Shown in pieces: positions 40,901 through 49,058 of a DNA stretch of 54,445 nucleotides. The notes below the pieces were generated by a model, which did no database searches, had not been told where the DNA came from, and worked only from the letters and a program-made list of their open reading frames with translations. How positions within the stretch are numbered: position 1 is the stretch's first letter; each line of letters starts with the position of its first letter. The stretch lies in contig JAUIJC010000031.1 in the NCBI GenBank assembly GCA_030431525.1, positions 1-54,445 on the forward strand, written 5' to 3'. The DNA is from Bacteroidia bacterium. Its GTDB lineage: Bacteria; Bacteroidota; Bacteroidia; Cytophagales; JAAEPT01. The position numbers and the translations under genes are program-made.

Positions 40901-41800
40901 ATGCTTCCCCCATTTCTTCAACAAGGCGACAAGATTGCCATCATTTCCACTGCACGAAAAGTCAGCCCAGAGGAAGTAAGCTATGCCTTAAAGGTTTTGG
41001 AAAGCTGGGGGCTTGATCCAATCTGCGCACCCAACCTTTTCGCAGAATACCACCAATTTGCCGGCACGGACGAGCAACGCACCGCTGACCTCCAATGGGC
41101 ATTGAACGATCCACAAATCAAAGCCATCATTTGTGCACGCGGAGGCTATGGCACTTCCCGTATTGTGGATAACATCAACTTTTCAACATTAGCCCAAAAC
41201 CCAAAGTGGCTGGTGGGATTCAGTGATGTAACCATTCTCCATAATCACCTCAATAAATTGGGCATCCCCAGCATTCACGCCACCATGCCCCTACTCTTTC
41301 ACCAAGAAGGCGGAGAACTGGCCCTTGACACCCTAAAAGCAAGCTTATTTGGACACTTACAGCATTATGAGTTCTCAGCACATGCTTTTAACAGAAATGG
41401 CGAGGCTGAAGGCCAACTCATCGGAGGCAACCTCTCACTCCTATGTCATGGTATCGGAAGCCCTTCCGAAATTGACACCAAGGGAAAAATCCTTTTCATC
41501 GAAGATCTGGACGAATACCTTTACCATGTGGATCGCATGATGGTGCAGTTAAAGCGTGCAGGTAAGCTGGAATCATTGGCTGGAATGGTGGTCGGTGGAT
41601 TGACGGACATGAATGACAATGCCACTCCCTTCGGAAAAACCGCCTACGAGATTGTACAAGAACATACGAAAGAATATGTTTACCCACTGGCATTCAATCT
41701 CCCAGCTGGTCACATCCCAGACAATAGAGCTCTTATCTGCGGTGCAGAAACAAGGCTAAACGTTACATGTGAAAAAACTTTTTTGGGAACGTTATACTAA
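40901..41800 (+). CDS. ldcA: LD-carboxypeptidase (peptidase S66)
   Basis: A 299-residue S66 serine peptidase (LdcA/MccF type), which trims tetrapeptide stems to tripeptides in peptidoglycan recycling. Nucleophile Ser is in WLVGFSDVTILHNHL near residue 111, Glu in FIEDLDEYLYHVDRMM near 204, and His in GHIPDNRALICGA near 270. CARGGYGTSRI is a family motif. MccF-like self-immunity enzymes are an alternative. ATG 40901 is used because the upstream frame lies in repeat DNA. Confidence 0.9.
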   Translation: MLPPFLQQGDKIAIISTARKVSPEEVSYALKVLESWGLDPICAPNLFAEYHQFAGTDEQRTADLQWALNDPQIKAIICARGGYGTSRIVDNINFSTLAQNPKWLVGFSDVTILHNHLNKLGIPSIHATMPLLFHQEGGELALDTLKASLFGHLQHYEFSAHAFNRNGEAEGQLIGGNLSLLCHGIGSPSEIDTKGKILFIEDLDEYLYHVDRMMVQLKRAGKLESLAGMVVGGLTDMNDNATPFGKTAYEIVQEHTKEYVYPLAFNLPAGHIPDNRALICGAETRLNVTCEKTFLGTLY

Positions 41801-41811
41801 CATTGTGACGT

Positions 41812-41867
41812 TTAACCATTTGTTAATGTTAACATAATTAATAGGATAACTTGTGATGATAATTTCA
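41812..41867 (+). promoter_or_regulatory. Weak TTAACA-like direct repeats upstream of the regulator gene
   Basis: TTAACC (41812), TTAATG (41823), ATAATT (41834) and GATAAC (41845) follow an 11-bp spacing. TAATTTCA at 41860, 15 bp after the last unit, could be a poor -7 box. Additional TTAACA words lie at 41829, 41873 and 41900. The DNA is AT-rich, so chance is a real possibility. If real it suggests autoregulation of the response regulator. Confidence 0.35.
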
Positions 41868-41959
41868 CATTGTTAACAGTACACCATGGGTTTAGCGCAT
41901 TAACATTTCACTGAAACGCGCACAAAGCCCTGTCGTTTTTGGTAAAATCTCCTTGAAAT

Positions 41960-42655
41960 ATGACACAGATTCTCATTGCCGACGACGATCCGGATATTCT
42001 TGATCTGTTGGAATACAACCTCTCTAAGGAAGGCTGGGAAGTGCATACGGCCAGCAACGGTCAGGAGGCATTAGATAAAGCACAAGACCTAAACCCCGAC
42101 TTAGTCATCTTGGACATCATGATGCCTGAGTACGACGGTGTAGAAGTCTGCGAAAAACTGCGAAATAAGGACAAGTTCAAGGACACCTTGATCATTTTCC
42201 TGACAGCACGTACCGAGGACTTCACTCAAATCGCCTGTTATGAATCAGGTGGTGACGACTACATCGTCAAGCCCATCAAGCCAAAGGTTTTGGTCAGCCG
42301 TCTGAAAGCTATCCTTCGTCGCAAAGTTGGCCGTCAGTACCAAGATGAAAATAACGTCATCACCTTCGGCGACCTCAGCATCGACATCGAACAGCACGAG
42401 GTTAAGAAAGAAGGCGAAACCGTCACCTTGGCCAAAAAAGAGTTTGATCTACTCGTCCTCCTTGTTTCCAAACCAGGAAAGCTCTTTTCCCGCGAGGAAA
42501 TTTTCAACAAGGTCTGGGGCATCGATAACGCCATCGGCGACCGCACCATCGATGTGCATATCAGAAAGCTTCGCTCGAAGCTCGGTATGAGCTACATCAA
42601 AACTGTCAAAGGCGTAGGCTACAAGCTCGACCCTTTGGAAACTGCAGAATTCTAA
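41960..42655 (+). CDS. PhoB/OmpR-family response regulator
   Basis: A 231-residue two-component regulator. The receiver domain has the acidic pocket Asp8-Asp10, phosphoacceptor Asp52 (LVILDIMMPEYDG), Thr82 and Lys104 (VKPIKP). The C-terminal winged helix ends IRKLRSKLGMSYIKTVKGVGYKL, the OmpR/PhoB effector domain. No histidine kinase gene is adjacent, so the partner is elsewhere. OmpR/PhoB-family proteins bind direct repeats with 11-bp spacing, and such repeats precede two downstream genes and perhaps this one. Calling it PhoB is an inference. Confidence 0.92.
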   Translation: MTQILIADDDPDILDLLEYNLSKEGWEVHTASNGQEALDKAQDLNPDLVILDIMMPEYDGVEVCEKLRNKDKFKDTLIIFLTARTEDFTQIACYESGGDDYIVKPIKPKVLVSRLKAILRRKVGRQYQDENNVITFGDLSIDIEQHEVKKEGETVTLAKKEFDLLVLLVSKPGKLFSREEIFNKVWGIDNAIGDRTIDVHIRKLRSKLGMSYIKTVKGVGYKLDPLETAEF

Positions 42656-42657
42656 AC

Positions 42658-42693
42658 GGAAGTGGTAATTGGCATTTCCCCATTACCACTTCC
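42658..42693. repeat. 12-bp hairpin after the regulator gene
   Basis: GGAAGTGGTAAT (42658-42669) with ATTACCACTTCC (42682-42693), perfect, directly after the stop codon. No T-run. Confidence 0.6.
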
Positions 42694-42724
42694 AACCTCC
42701 CCTCCCATCGCTAAAAGAAATACT

Positions 42725-44023
42725 ATGAAACGCATTGTTACGGCGTTGATTGGCTTCCTATTGTTCAGCCTCAACGTTCAAGCCGACAACTGGAACTGGG
42801 GTCCAAACGCCGGAAAGGCACAAATCCAGTGGAAATACTTTTCGAACATGAGCAAGGCCAAGCGTTATGACGAGGCCCTAATCCCATGCCGTTGGCTATT
42901 GGCCAATGCTCCACAACTCCACGACGCACTCTACAGCAAAGCCATCACCGCTTACCACAAAGTGGAGAAAGGCACAAAAGACGCTACACGCAAAGCAGAG
43001 CTTCAAGACACCATCCTCCTACTTTATGATTTGAGGATTCAGCACTTTGGCAAAGAAGCTTCCAACCTCGACAGTAAAGGCAATTACGCCTACTATTACT
43101 TGGCTGACCGCCAAGGCACCAACACTGAACTCTACCAGCTTTACAGCAAAATCTATGAGCTCAATGGTGACAAAATGAACACCACCAGCACCTACTACCT
43201 CATGAAAACCGCATGTGAGGAAAAGAAAGCTGGAAAGTTACAAGATGACGACATCTTGGATTGGGCTGGAAAACTTAATGAGGTGTTGGAACATCAGGCT
43301 GAGAAAGTAGATGCCGAGGACACCAAAGAAGCCGAGCGCATTGAAAAAATGCATAAGCTCATTGAAAAGGAACTTTCTGCAAATGTGGAAATCACTTGCG
43401 AAATCATCGATTCGAAATATGGCGCTGACTTTAAGGCTTCGCCAAATGAGGAGTCTGCCAAGAAGATTTTCCGCTACTCATTGTCCCAGCGTTGCTATAG
43501 CAATGAGCTGTTCATCGAGGCGACAACATTCTTGAATAATGCTGAGCCTTCTTCTAAGTATCATAAATACTTGGCGAAAGCCCACAAGAAACTCGGTCAG
43601 CTAGAGGAGGCACATGCCAACTACCTAAAGGCCGCTGAATTGGAAGAGGAAACTTCTAAGAAAGCTGGTTTCTATTTGGACATGGCCAACATCAGTTCCA
43701 GTCGTGGTCAATACGCACAAGCCCGCACGGAAGCCAAACAAGCTTTGGCGGCTGATCCATCCAACGCCAAACAAGTATACACTTTCATCGGTGACCTCTA
43801 TTACAGCAGCACTTCCTGTGAGGGCAATGACCCAATCAAAAAGTCATTGCACTACTTGGCTGCCTATGAGATGTACCAAAAGGCTGGAAACCAAAAAGGG
43901 ATGACCAAAGCAAAAAGTCACTTCCCTACAACAGTGGAAATCTTTGAGCGCAACAAGAAAGAAGGTGAAAAACTTTCGACTGGATGCTGGATTAACGAAA
44001 CGGTAACATTGCGCAAAAAGTGA
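42725..44023 (+). CDS. Secreted TPR-repeat protein
   Basis: About 432 residues. A signal peptide (MKRIVTALIGFLLFSLNVQA) is followed by TPR-like helical repeats; the clearest is KYLAKAHKKLGQLEEAHANYLKAAELEEETSKKAGFYLDMANISSSRGQYAQARTEA split over residues 290-345. Periplasmic TPR proteins accompany some TonB/ExbBD systems, and this one lies at the head of the cluster. The exact role is unknown. A long palindromic terminator follows. Confidence 0.85.
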   Translation: MKRIVTALIGFLLFSLNVQADNWNWGPNAGKAQIQWKYFSNMSKAKRYDEALIPCRWLLANAPQLHDALYSKAITAYHKVEKGTKDATRKAELQDTILLLYDLRIQHFGKEASNLDSKGNYAYYYLADRQGTNTELYQLYSKIYELNGDKMNTTSTYYLMKTACEEKKAGKLQDDDILDWAGKLNEVLEHQAEKVDAEDTKEAERIEKMHKLIEKELSANVEITCEIIDSKYGADFKASPNEESAKKIFRYSLSQRCYSNELFIEATTFLNNAEPSSKYHKYLAKAHKKLGQLEEAHANYLKAAELEEETSKKAGFYLDMANISSSRGQYAQARTEAKQALAADPSNAKQVYTFIGDLYYSSTSCEGNDPIKKSLHYLAAYEMYQKAGNQKGMTKAKSHFPTTVEIFERNKKEGEKLSTGCWINETVTLRKK

Positions 44024-44073
44024 TTTTCCCACATCGCTTTACCTAAGTAATTAAAGCGTTAAAATAACACCAT

Positions 44074-44117
44074 AAAAAAGCGGGGCTTATGCAACATTGC
44101 ATAAGCCCCGCTTTTTT
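44074..44117. terminator. Long symmetrical terminator
   Basis: A 21-bp palindromic stem (arms 44074-44094 and 44097-44117) with core GCGGGGCTTATGCAA, A-run on one side and T-run on the other. It isolates the TPR gene from the lipoprotein promoter. Confidence 0.92.
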
Positions 44118-44154
44118 GTGAATAAGCCACCAGAAGCAGCATTCAAAAACATCC

Positions 44155-44242
44155 TTAACAAACCGTCAATCTCACCCATCCAAACCTTATAGAAAACATA
44201 AACAACACTTAACAAACCAATAACACTACCCCCCTACTTTTG
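44155..44242 (+). promoter_or_regulatory. PHO-box-like promoter of the surface lipoprotein
   Basis: TTAACA (44209-44214) and ATAACA (44220-44225) are direct repeats with 11-bp spacing, with a weaker ATAAAC at 44198. A further TTAACAAACC word lies at 44155. The -7 box TACTTTTG (44235-44242) begins 15 bp after the start of the last repeat, so the repeats occupy the -33 region. This is the layout of PhoB/PhoP-type activation. The same geometry is found at 45910-45965. Confidence 0.65.
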
Positions 44243-44286
44243 TAGTGTAAGATTTAAGCAACTCAACAACCAAACTTATTTTAGTA

Positions 44287-45699
44287 ATGAAAAATCTTAT
44301 CAAAATGTCTCTCTACGCTGGCTTCATGGCCTCCGTAGCTTTTGGTACAGTTTCTTGTAGTGAAGATGACTCAACAACTACCAACCCTGGGTCCAAAGGA
44401 ACCATTTATACAGAAACGGTTTCATACTTGGGGGAGGACAGCACTAAGAAACTTGTTCAGGTCGAAGTAAAAGACTTGGGCGAAGGAACAGGAACTGTCA
44501 CTTGGACAAAAGACAAGGTTTACATCCTTAGTGGACGTGTGTTTGTTAACGAGGGTCAGACATTGACGATCGAGCCAGGTACTATCATCAAAGGACAAGG
44601 TGGCCAGGGTGACAACGCTTCTGCTTTGATCGTTGCTCGTGGTGCAAAAATCATGGCTGAGGGCACGAAAGCTGAGCCAATCATCTTCACTTCTGTTAAC
44701 GACAACACTGTCCGTTATGCTGATGATGTAAACACTCTTCAGAGTGAGCTTTTGAGTCAAGACCTTCGCGGTCTTTGGGGTGGTTTGATCGTTCTTGGTA
44801 AAGCCCAATTGAACTCTGCTCCAGGTGAAACTGCAATCGAAGGTATCCCAACTTCTGAGTCTCGTGGCCTTTACGGTGGTACTGACGACGCTGACAACTC
44901 AGGTTCTTTGAAGTACATCTCTATCCGTCACGGTGGTACTAACATCGGTGCTGATAACGAAATCAACGGCTTGACTTTGGGTGGTGTCGGTTCTGGAACT
45001 ACTATCGAAAACATCGAAGTTGTAGCTAACGCTGATGACGGTGTTGAATTCTTCGGTGGTACTGCACAAATCAAGCACTTGGTAGTTGCTTACTGTGGTG
45101 ATGACGCTATCGACTACGACGAAGGTTACCGTGGTAACGGTCAGTTCTGGTTGGCCGTTTTGGATAGTGATGGTGACCACGGTGGTGAGCACGACGGTGG
45201 TACTACTCCTGAAGATGGTTCTCCTTATGCACACCCAATCATCTCTAACGTTACTTACATCGGTAACGGATCAAGCCGTACAATGATCCTCCGCGACAAC
45301 GCTGGTGGTGAATACCATAACTCTGTATTCTACAACTTCGGTAAAGGTATCGACGTAGAGGACCTTGATTCTGGCGAAGACAGCAAGGCTCGTTACGATG
45401 CTGGCGACTTGAAATTCGAGAACAACTTGTTCTTCGAAGTTGAGGGCGGCACTAACTTGATCAGCGTTGTTGACAAAGACAAAGCTGTACAGAGCGAATT
45501 GGACCTTGGTTCTAACGCTGTAGCTTCTGCAATGCCATTCACTTCTGCTGAAAGCCCAATGGCTTCTGGCGACGCTGCTTCTGGCGCAGTAATGCCATCT
45601 GGTTCTTTCTTCACTTCCGTTGACTACAAAGGTGCTTTCGGATCTGACAACTGGGCTGCTGATTGGACTTACATGAGCCAAAAAGGTTTGTTGAAATAA
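44287..45699 (+). CDS. Surface-exposed beta-helix lipoprotein
   Basis: A 470-residue protein. The signal peptide ends with a lipobox at Cys24, followed by SEDDS, a match to the Bacteroidota lipoprotein export signal (S then acidic residues) that sends lipoproteins to the cell surface. The body looks like a right-handed parallel beta-helix (GQTLTIEPGTIIKG, LWGGLIVLGKAQL, TIENIEVVANADDGVEFFGG) with acidic, His-rich loops (LDSDGDHGGEHDGG) suited to metal or anion binding. Codon use is extreme (GCT, GGT, AAC, GAC), implying very high expression. Its promoter matches that of the TonB receptor downstream, so they probably act as a pair. The substrate is unknown; phosphate compounds are inferred from the promoters only. 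Confidence 0.87.
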   Translation: MKNLIKMSLYAGFMASVAFGTVSCSEDDSTTTNPGSKGTIYTETVSYLGEDSTKKLVQVEVKDLGEGTGTVTWTKDKVYILSGRVFVNEGQTLTIEPGTIIKGQGGQGDNASALIVARGAKIMAEGTKAEPIIFTSVNDNTVRYADDVNTLQSELLSQDLRGLWGGLIVLGKAQLNSAPGETAIEGIPTSESRGLYGGTDDADNSGSLKYISIRHGGTNIGADNEINGLTLGGVGSGTTIENIEVVANADDGVEFFGGTAQIKHLVVAYCGDDAIDYDEGYRGNGQFWLAVLDSDGDHGGEHDGGTTPEDGSPYAHPIISNVTYIGNGSSRTMILRDNAGGEYHNSVFYNFGKGIDVEDLDSGEDSKARYDAGDLKFENNLFFEVEGGTNLISVVDKDKAVQSELDLGSNAVASAMPFTSAESPMASGDAASGAVMPSGSFFTSVDYKGAFGSDNWAADWTYMSQKGLLK

Positions 45700-45720
45700 T
45701 CTCTGTTTTCCCAGAGTTTC

Positions 45721-45757
45721 AGCACCCCTATCTCTTCGGAGTAGGGGTGCTTTTTTT
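45721..45757 (+). terminator. Terminator after surface lipoprotein
   Basis: 10-bp stem AGCACCCCTA/TAGGGGTGCT followed by seven T residues. Confidence 0.92.
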
Positions 45758-45909
45758 GTTTTCTATTTTTTCTCCTACAACAACATTTTTTCACGCCTAC
45801 TAATACATCACAAAAACTCCAATTCTTTAGATTTAAATACCTTCCAAAATCCTGTCATTTTCCCTCCAAAAATCACCTTAACTAAAAAACATTACCCCCT
45901 ATCACACAA

Positions 45910-45965
45910 TTAACATAAGGATAACATTAAGCTGATTACCGATTAACAGTGCATTAAGACTTTTG
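45910..45965 (+). promoter_or_regulatory. PHO-box-like promoter of the TonB receptor
   Basis: Half-sites TTAACA (45910), ATAACA (45921), degenerate CTGATT (45932), TTAACA (45943) and TTAAGA (45954), all on an 11-bp grid. The -7-like GACTTTTG (45958-45965) starts 15 bp after the 45943 site, the same spacing as at the lipoprotein promoter, and both boxes continue with TA. The leader to the ATG at 45988 is about 20 bp. Confidence 0.7.
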
Positions 45966-45987
45966 TAATGGGAAAACAAAAACAGTC

Positions 45988-48984
45988 ATGAACCTGAGAC
46001 ACTTACTCAGTCTTACTCTCCTCCTGGTTTGGGGAACTTCTTTTGCACAAACGGGCAAAATCGAAGGAAAAGTTACAGGCAGCGCCGATGAGCCACTCGC
46101 CTGGTTGGAAGTTGGAATCGAGGGGACCTACTACGGAGCTTATACCGATGACAACGGACAATACTTTATTGAAGGCATTGAGCCTGGAACCTACACTGTA
46201 AAGGTGGCTGACATGGTTTCTGGGACAACTACTTCACAAGAAAATGTGGTGGTTACTGCTGGGCAAACCACTACAGTGGATTTGAAGTTGGTCGAAACAG
46301 TAGAAACCGACCAAGTAGATTTTGCCATTGAATGGGAACCAGATCCTGTTACAGAGGAAGCTGCACTTGAGGAAAAAATGAACAACGACAATGTTGTTGA
46401 AGAACAATCAAGTGAGGAAATGAAATCCAAAGGAGCATCGAAAGCTTCAGATGCCGTAAAATCCATCTCTGGTGTTTCCATTGTTAACGGAAAGTATGCC
46501 TACATCCGCGGCCTTAGCGATCGTTACAGCAAGACCCTGCTTAACGGTTCTGAAGTCCCAGGCATGGACCCTAACCGAAATGCTGTTGCCTTGGACATCT
46601 TCCCGAGCAGCTATATCAGCAACATTACTGTTGTTAAGACCTACACGCCTGACTTGCCTGCCGACTACTCTGGTGGATTGATTGACATCCACACCCAAGA
46701 GTACCCAGACTCGCTGACCATTAAGCTCAGCTTGGGAGCCACCTATAACTCCCAAAGTAGCTTCAATAATAACTTCAGGACTTTTAACACAAACCCTGGA
46801 CAAGGAGGTGGTGAGAGCAGCGTGGGGAACGGAATGGACTGGACAGTTTTGGGCTTCAACAACAGCTCCCAAAACCTGCCAACAGAAGCAGTAAACAAGG
46901 TACAAGATGGAACCTACCCAGGCTTTGGTTTTGGAAGCACACAAGAGGAGATGGTTTCTCTTAGCAAATCCTTCAACAAGGTGATGGTGCCGACAACTGG
47001 CCTGTCCGGAATGGACCACAAGCTGAACTTCACGATTGGTAACAAAATCGCCTTAACTCCTGACTCTGTAGCAGAACAAAAAGTTTACGGTTACTTCTTC
47101 GGGGTTAACTACCGCCGGAGCTTCTCCCACTTCGAGGATGGAGAGCGCAACATTTACACCCTTAACGGTAACATTGACGATAAGTCAGAGCTCAACCTTG
47201 CCCAATACAACAACCTGTCAACAAGTAAGGATAACGTCCTTTTGGGCGCCTATTGGAACAATGTTCTTCAGCTTAACACTCGCAACCGCATTGGTTTGAA
47301 CTTGATTCATAACCAAACGGGATCGACTACTGCAAGCTATGCCGAAGGCCAAAAGGACACTGAGTTGGATTGGCAGATGCGTACTACCCTTATCGACTAC
47401 ACACAACGTTCATTGAGCTCTGCACAGCTCTACGGTAAACACGAGCACTATATCGGTCAGGACTCTGCCAACATTGGTAAGAAACTCGAAATCGACTGGA
47501 TTCAGTCAGCCACCTTGGCAAGTCAGTACCAGCCTGACACTCGTGTTTGGAGGGACGCCTTCCAAGAGACTGATTCAACGCGCTACTACGAGGTTCGTCC
47601 ATCAGCATTTGGTACACCAACCCGTTTCTCCCGTGAGATGAACGAATGGAATGCGGACAGCAAAATCAACTTCTCTTTGCCATTCACCTTCGGTCCTGAC
47701 AGCGCCCAAAAAACCTTGACAATGAAAGCTGGTCTTTCCAACACTATGAAGTCAAGGGAGTATTCTGAGTTGCGTTTCGATTACAGCATCGCATCAGGCA
47801 GCTATAACGGAAATGATATTGAAGGTAGCATCTCGGATGAAAACATGAATCCTACGAGTTCATCAGAAAACCCAAATGTATTCATCCAAAACAACACGGC
47901 TCCAGGTAACACCTACTCTGCCACGCAACGCGTAACTGCTGGTTACTTGATGGGTTCTTACAACCTCACACCTCGCTTGGACTTTGTAGGTGGTGCACGT
48001 GTGGAAAACACGGACATCTTCGTGGAGAGTGCTGACCCAACCAAAGACAAGGGAGATTTGGCACAGACAGATGTAATGCCTTCTGCCAACTTCATCTACT
48101 CCATCTGGAAAGACAAAGCTGTTCGCTCCAAGTTGGACACTAACGATTTTGATTACCGCAACATGAAGTTGCGCATGTCTTACAACATGACTTTGGCTCG
48201 TCCAACCTTCCGTGAGTTGGCGCCATTCGCAGCGGACGACTTCTTCTTGAAAGCGACCATCGTTGGTAACCCGAACCTTGAGATCACAAAAATCCACAAC
48301 CTTGACCTCCGCTGGGAGCTTTACCCACGTGCTGGTGAAATCATCTCGGTTTCTGCCTTCTACAAGCACTTCTTCAACCCGATTGAAGTACGCTACGCAG
48401 CTAAAGCACAAAACAGGGAGTTCACTTGGGAGAACAGCGACGAGGCTCAGCTCTACGGTGTGGAGTTCGAATACCGCAAGAAATTGGACTTCATCACTCC
48501 TGCGTTGAAAAACTTCAAGATCGGAACAAACATCACCCTGTCTCAATCCCTCATCGAGCTTAGCCCTGAAGAACTGGAGAAGATTCAGTCGATTGACCCA
48601 TACCGCGAAGACACGCGCTCCATGTTCGGTCAGTCACCATACTTGATCAACGCCATTGCTGAATACAAGAACGATTCACTGGGCCTCAACATGAACTTCA
48701 CTTACAACATCTTCGGAGAGCGCCTTGCCATCGTGAACATCGACGGTACACCAAACATCTACGAGCAGCCATACGGCGACTTGAACTTCAACTTGATGAA
48801 GAAGTTTGGCGAGCGCATCTCGGTCAGCTTCCGTGCCAAGAACATCTTGAACCCAACCATCAAAAGCGTGTACAAATTCCAAGGGGATGCAGCCGCTTAT
48901 GAAAAATTTGAGGACACAGAATACATCTTCTCCTCGAACAAGCGTGGACGCCGATTCTCATTGTCATTCGGCTACACCTTCTAA
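45988..48984 (+). CDS. TonB-dependent receptor with carboxypeptidase-like N-domain
   Basis: A 998-residue outer-membrane receptor. A signal peptide (LLSLTLLLVWGTSFA) is followed by a carboxypeptidase-regulatory-like domain (about 23-105), an acidic linker (about 108-145), a plug (ASDAVKSISGVSIVNGKYAY, then IRGLSDRYSKTLLNGSEVPG, and VVKTYTPDLPADYSGGLIDI) and a large barrel ending RRFSLSFGYTF. It belongs to the receptor class with a DRYSKTxLNG plug, not SusC, and no SusD follows. The nearby beta-helix lipoprotein may play the SusD-like role. TonB complex genes follow directly, beginning 75 bp downstream. The shared promoter layout suggests co-induction. Confidence 0.93.
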   Translation: MNLRHLLSLTLLLVWGTSFAQTGKIEGKVTGSADEPLAWLEVGIEGTYYGAYTDDNGQYFIEGIEPGTYTVKVADMVSGTTTSQENVVVTAGQTTTVDLKLVETVETDQVDFAIEWEPDPVTEEAALEEKMNNDNVVEEQSSEEMKSKGASKASDAVKSISGVSIVNGKYAYIRGLSDRYSKTLLNGSEVPGMDPNRNAVALDIFPSSYISNITVVKTYTPDLPADYSGGLIDIHTQEYPDSLTIKLSLGATYNSQSSFNNNFRTFNTNPGQGGGESSVGNGMDWTVLGFNNSSQNLPTEAVNKVQDGTYPGFGFGSTQEEMVSLSKSFNKVMVPTTGLSGMDHKLNFTIGNKIALTPDSVAEQKVYGYFFGVNYRRSFSHFEDGERNIYTLNGNIDDKSELNLAQYNNLSTSKDNVLLGAYWNNVLQLNTRNRIGLNLIHNQTGSTTASYAEGQKDTELDWQMRTTLIDYTQRSLSSAQLYGKHEHYIGQDSANIGKKLEIDWIQSATLASQYQPDTRVWRDAFQETDSTRYYEVRPSAFGTPTRFSREMNEWNADSKINFSLPFTFGPDSAQKTLTMKAGLSNTMKSREYSELRFDYSIASGSYNGNDIEGSISDENMNPTSSSENPNVFIQNNTAPGNTYSATQRVTAGYLMGSYNLTPRLDFVGGARVENTDIFVESADPTKDKGDLAQTDVMPSANFIYSIWKDKAVRSKLDTNDFDYRNMKLRMSYNMTLARPTFRELAPFAADDFFLKATIVGNPNLEITKIHNLDLRWELYPRAGEIISVSAFYKHFFNPIEVRYAAKAQNREFTWENSDEAQLYGVEFEYRKKLDFITPALKNFKIGTNITLSQSLIELSPEELEKIQSIDPYREDTRSMFGQSPYLINAIAEYKNDSLGLNMNFTYNIFGERLAIVNIDGTPNIYEQPYGDLNFNLMKKFGERISVSFRAKNILNPTIKSVYKFQGDAAAYEKFEDTEYIFSSNKRGRRFSLSFGYTF

Positions 48985-49058
48985 ACCAGACCAAACAAGA
49001 CGGGCCTCGGCCCACCTTCATTAATCATTTGAAACAAAACCATTTCAACCTTACTACA

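Noticed and set aside
44422-45681. Several antisense frames over the surface lipoprotein gene
   Set aside because: They arise from the strong codon bias of the sense gene and give low-complexity Val/Thr/Ser-rich peptides.
45988-48984. SusC-type receptor with a SusD partner
   Set aside because: The plug has the DRYSKTxLNG form of another receptor class and no SusD-like lipoprotein is encoded nearby.
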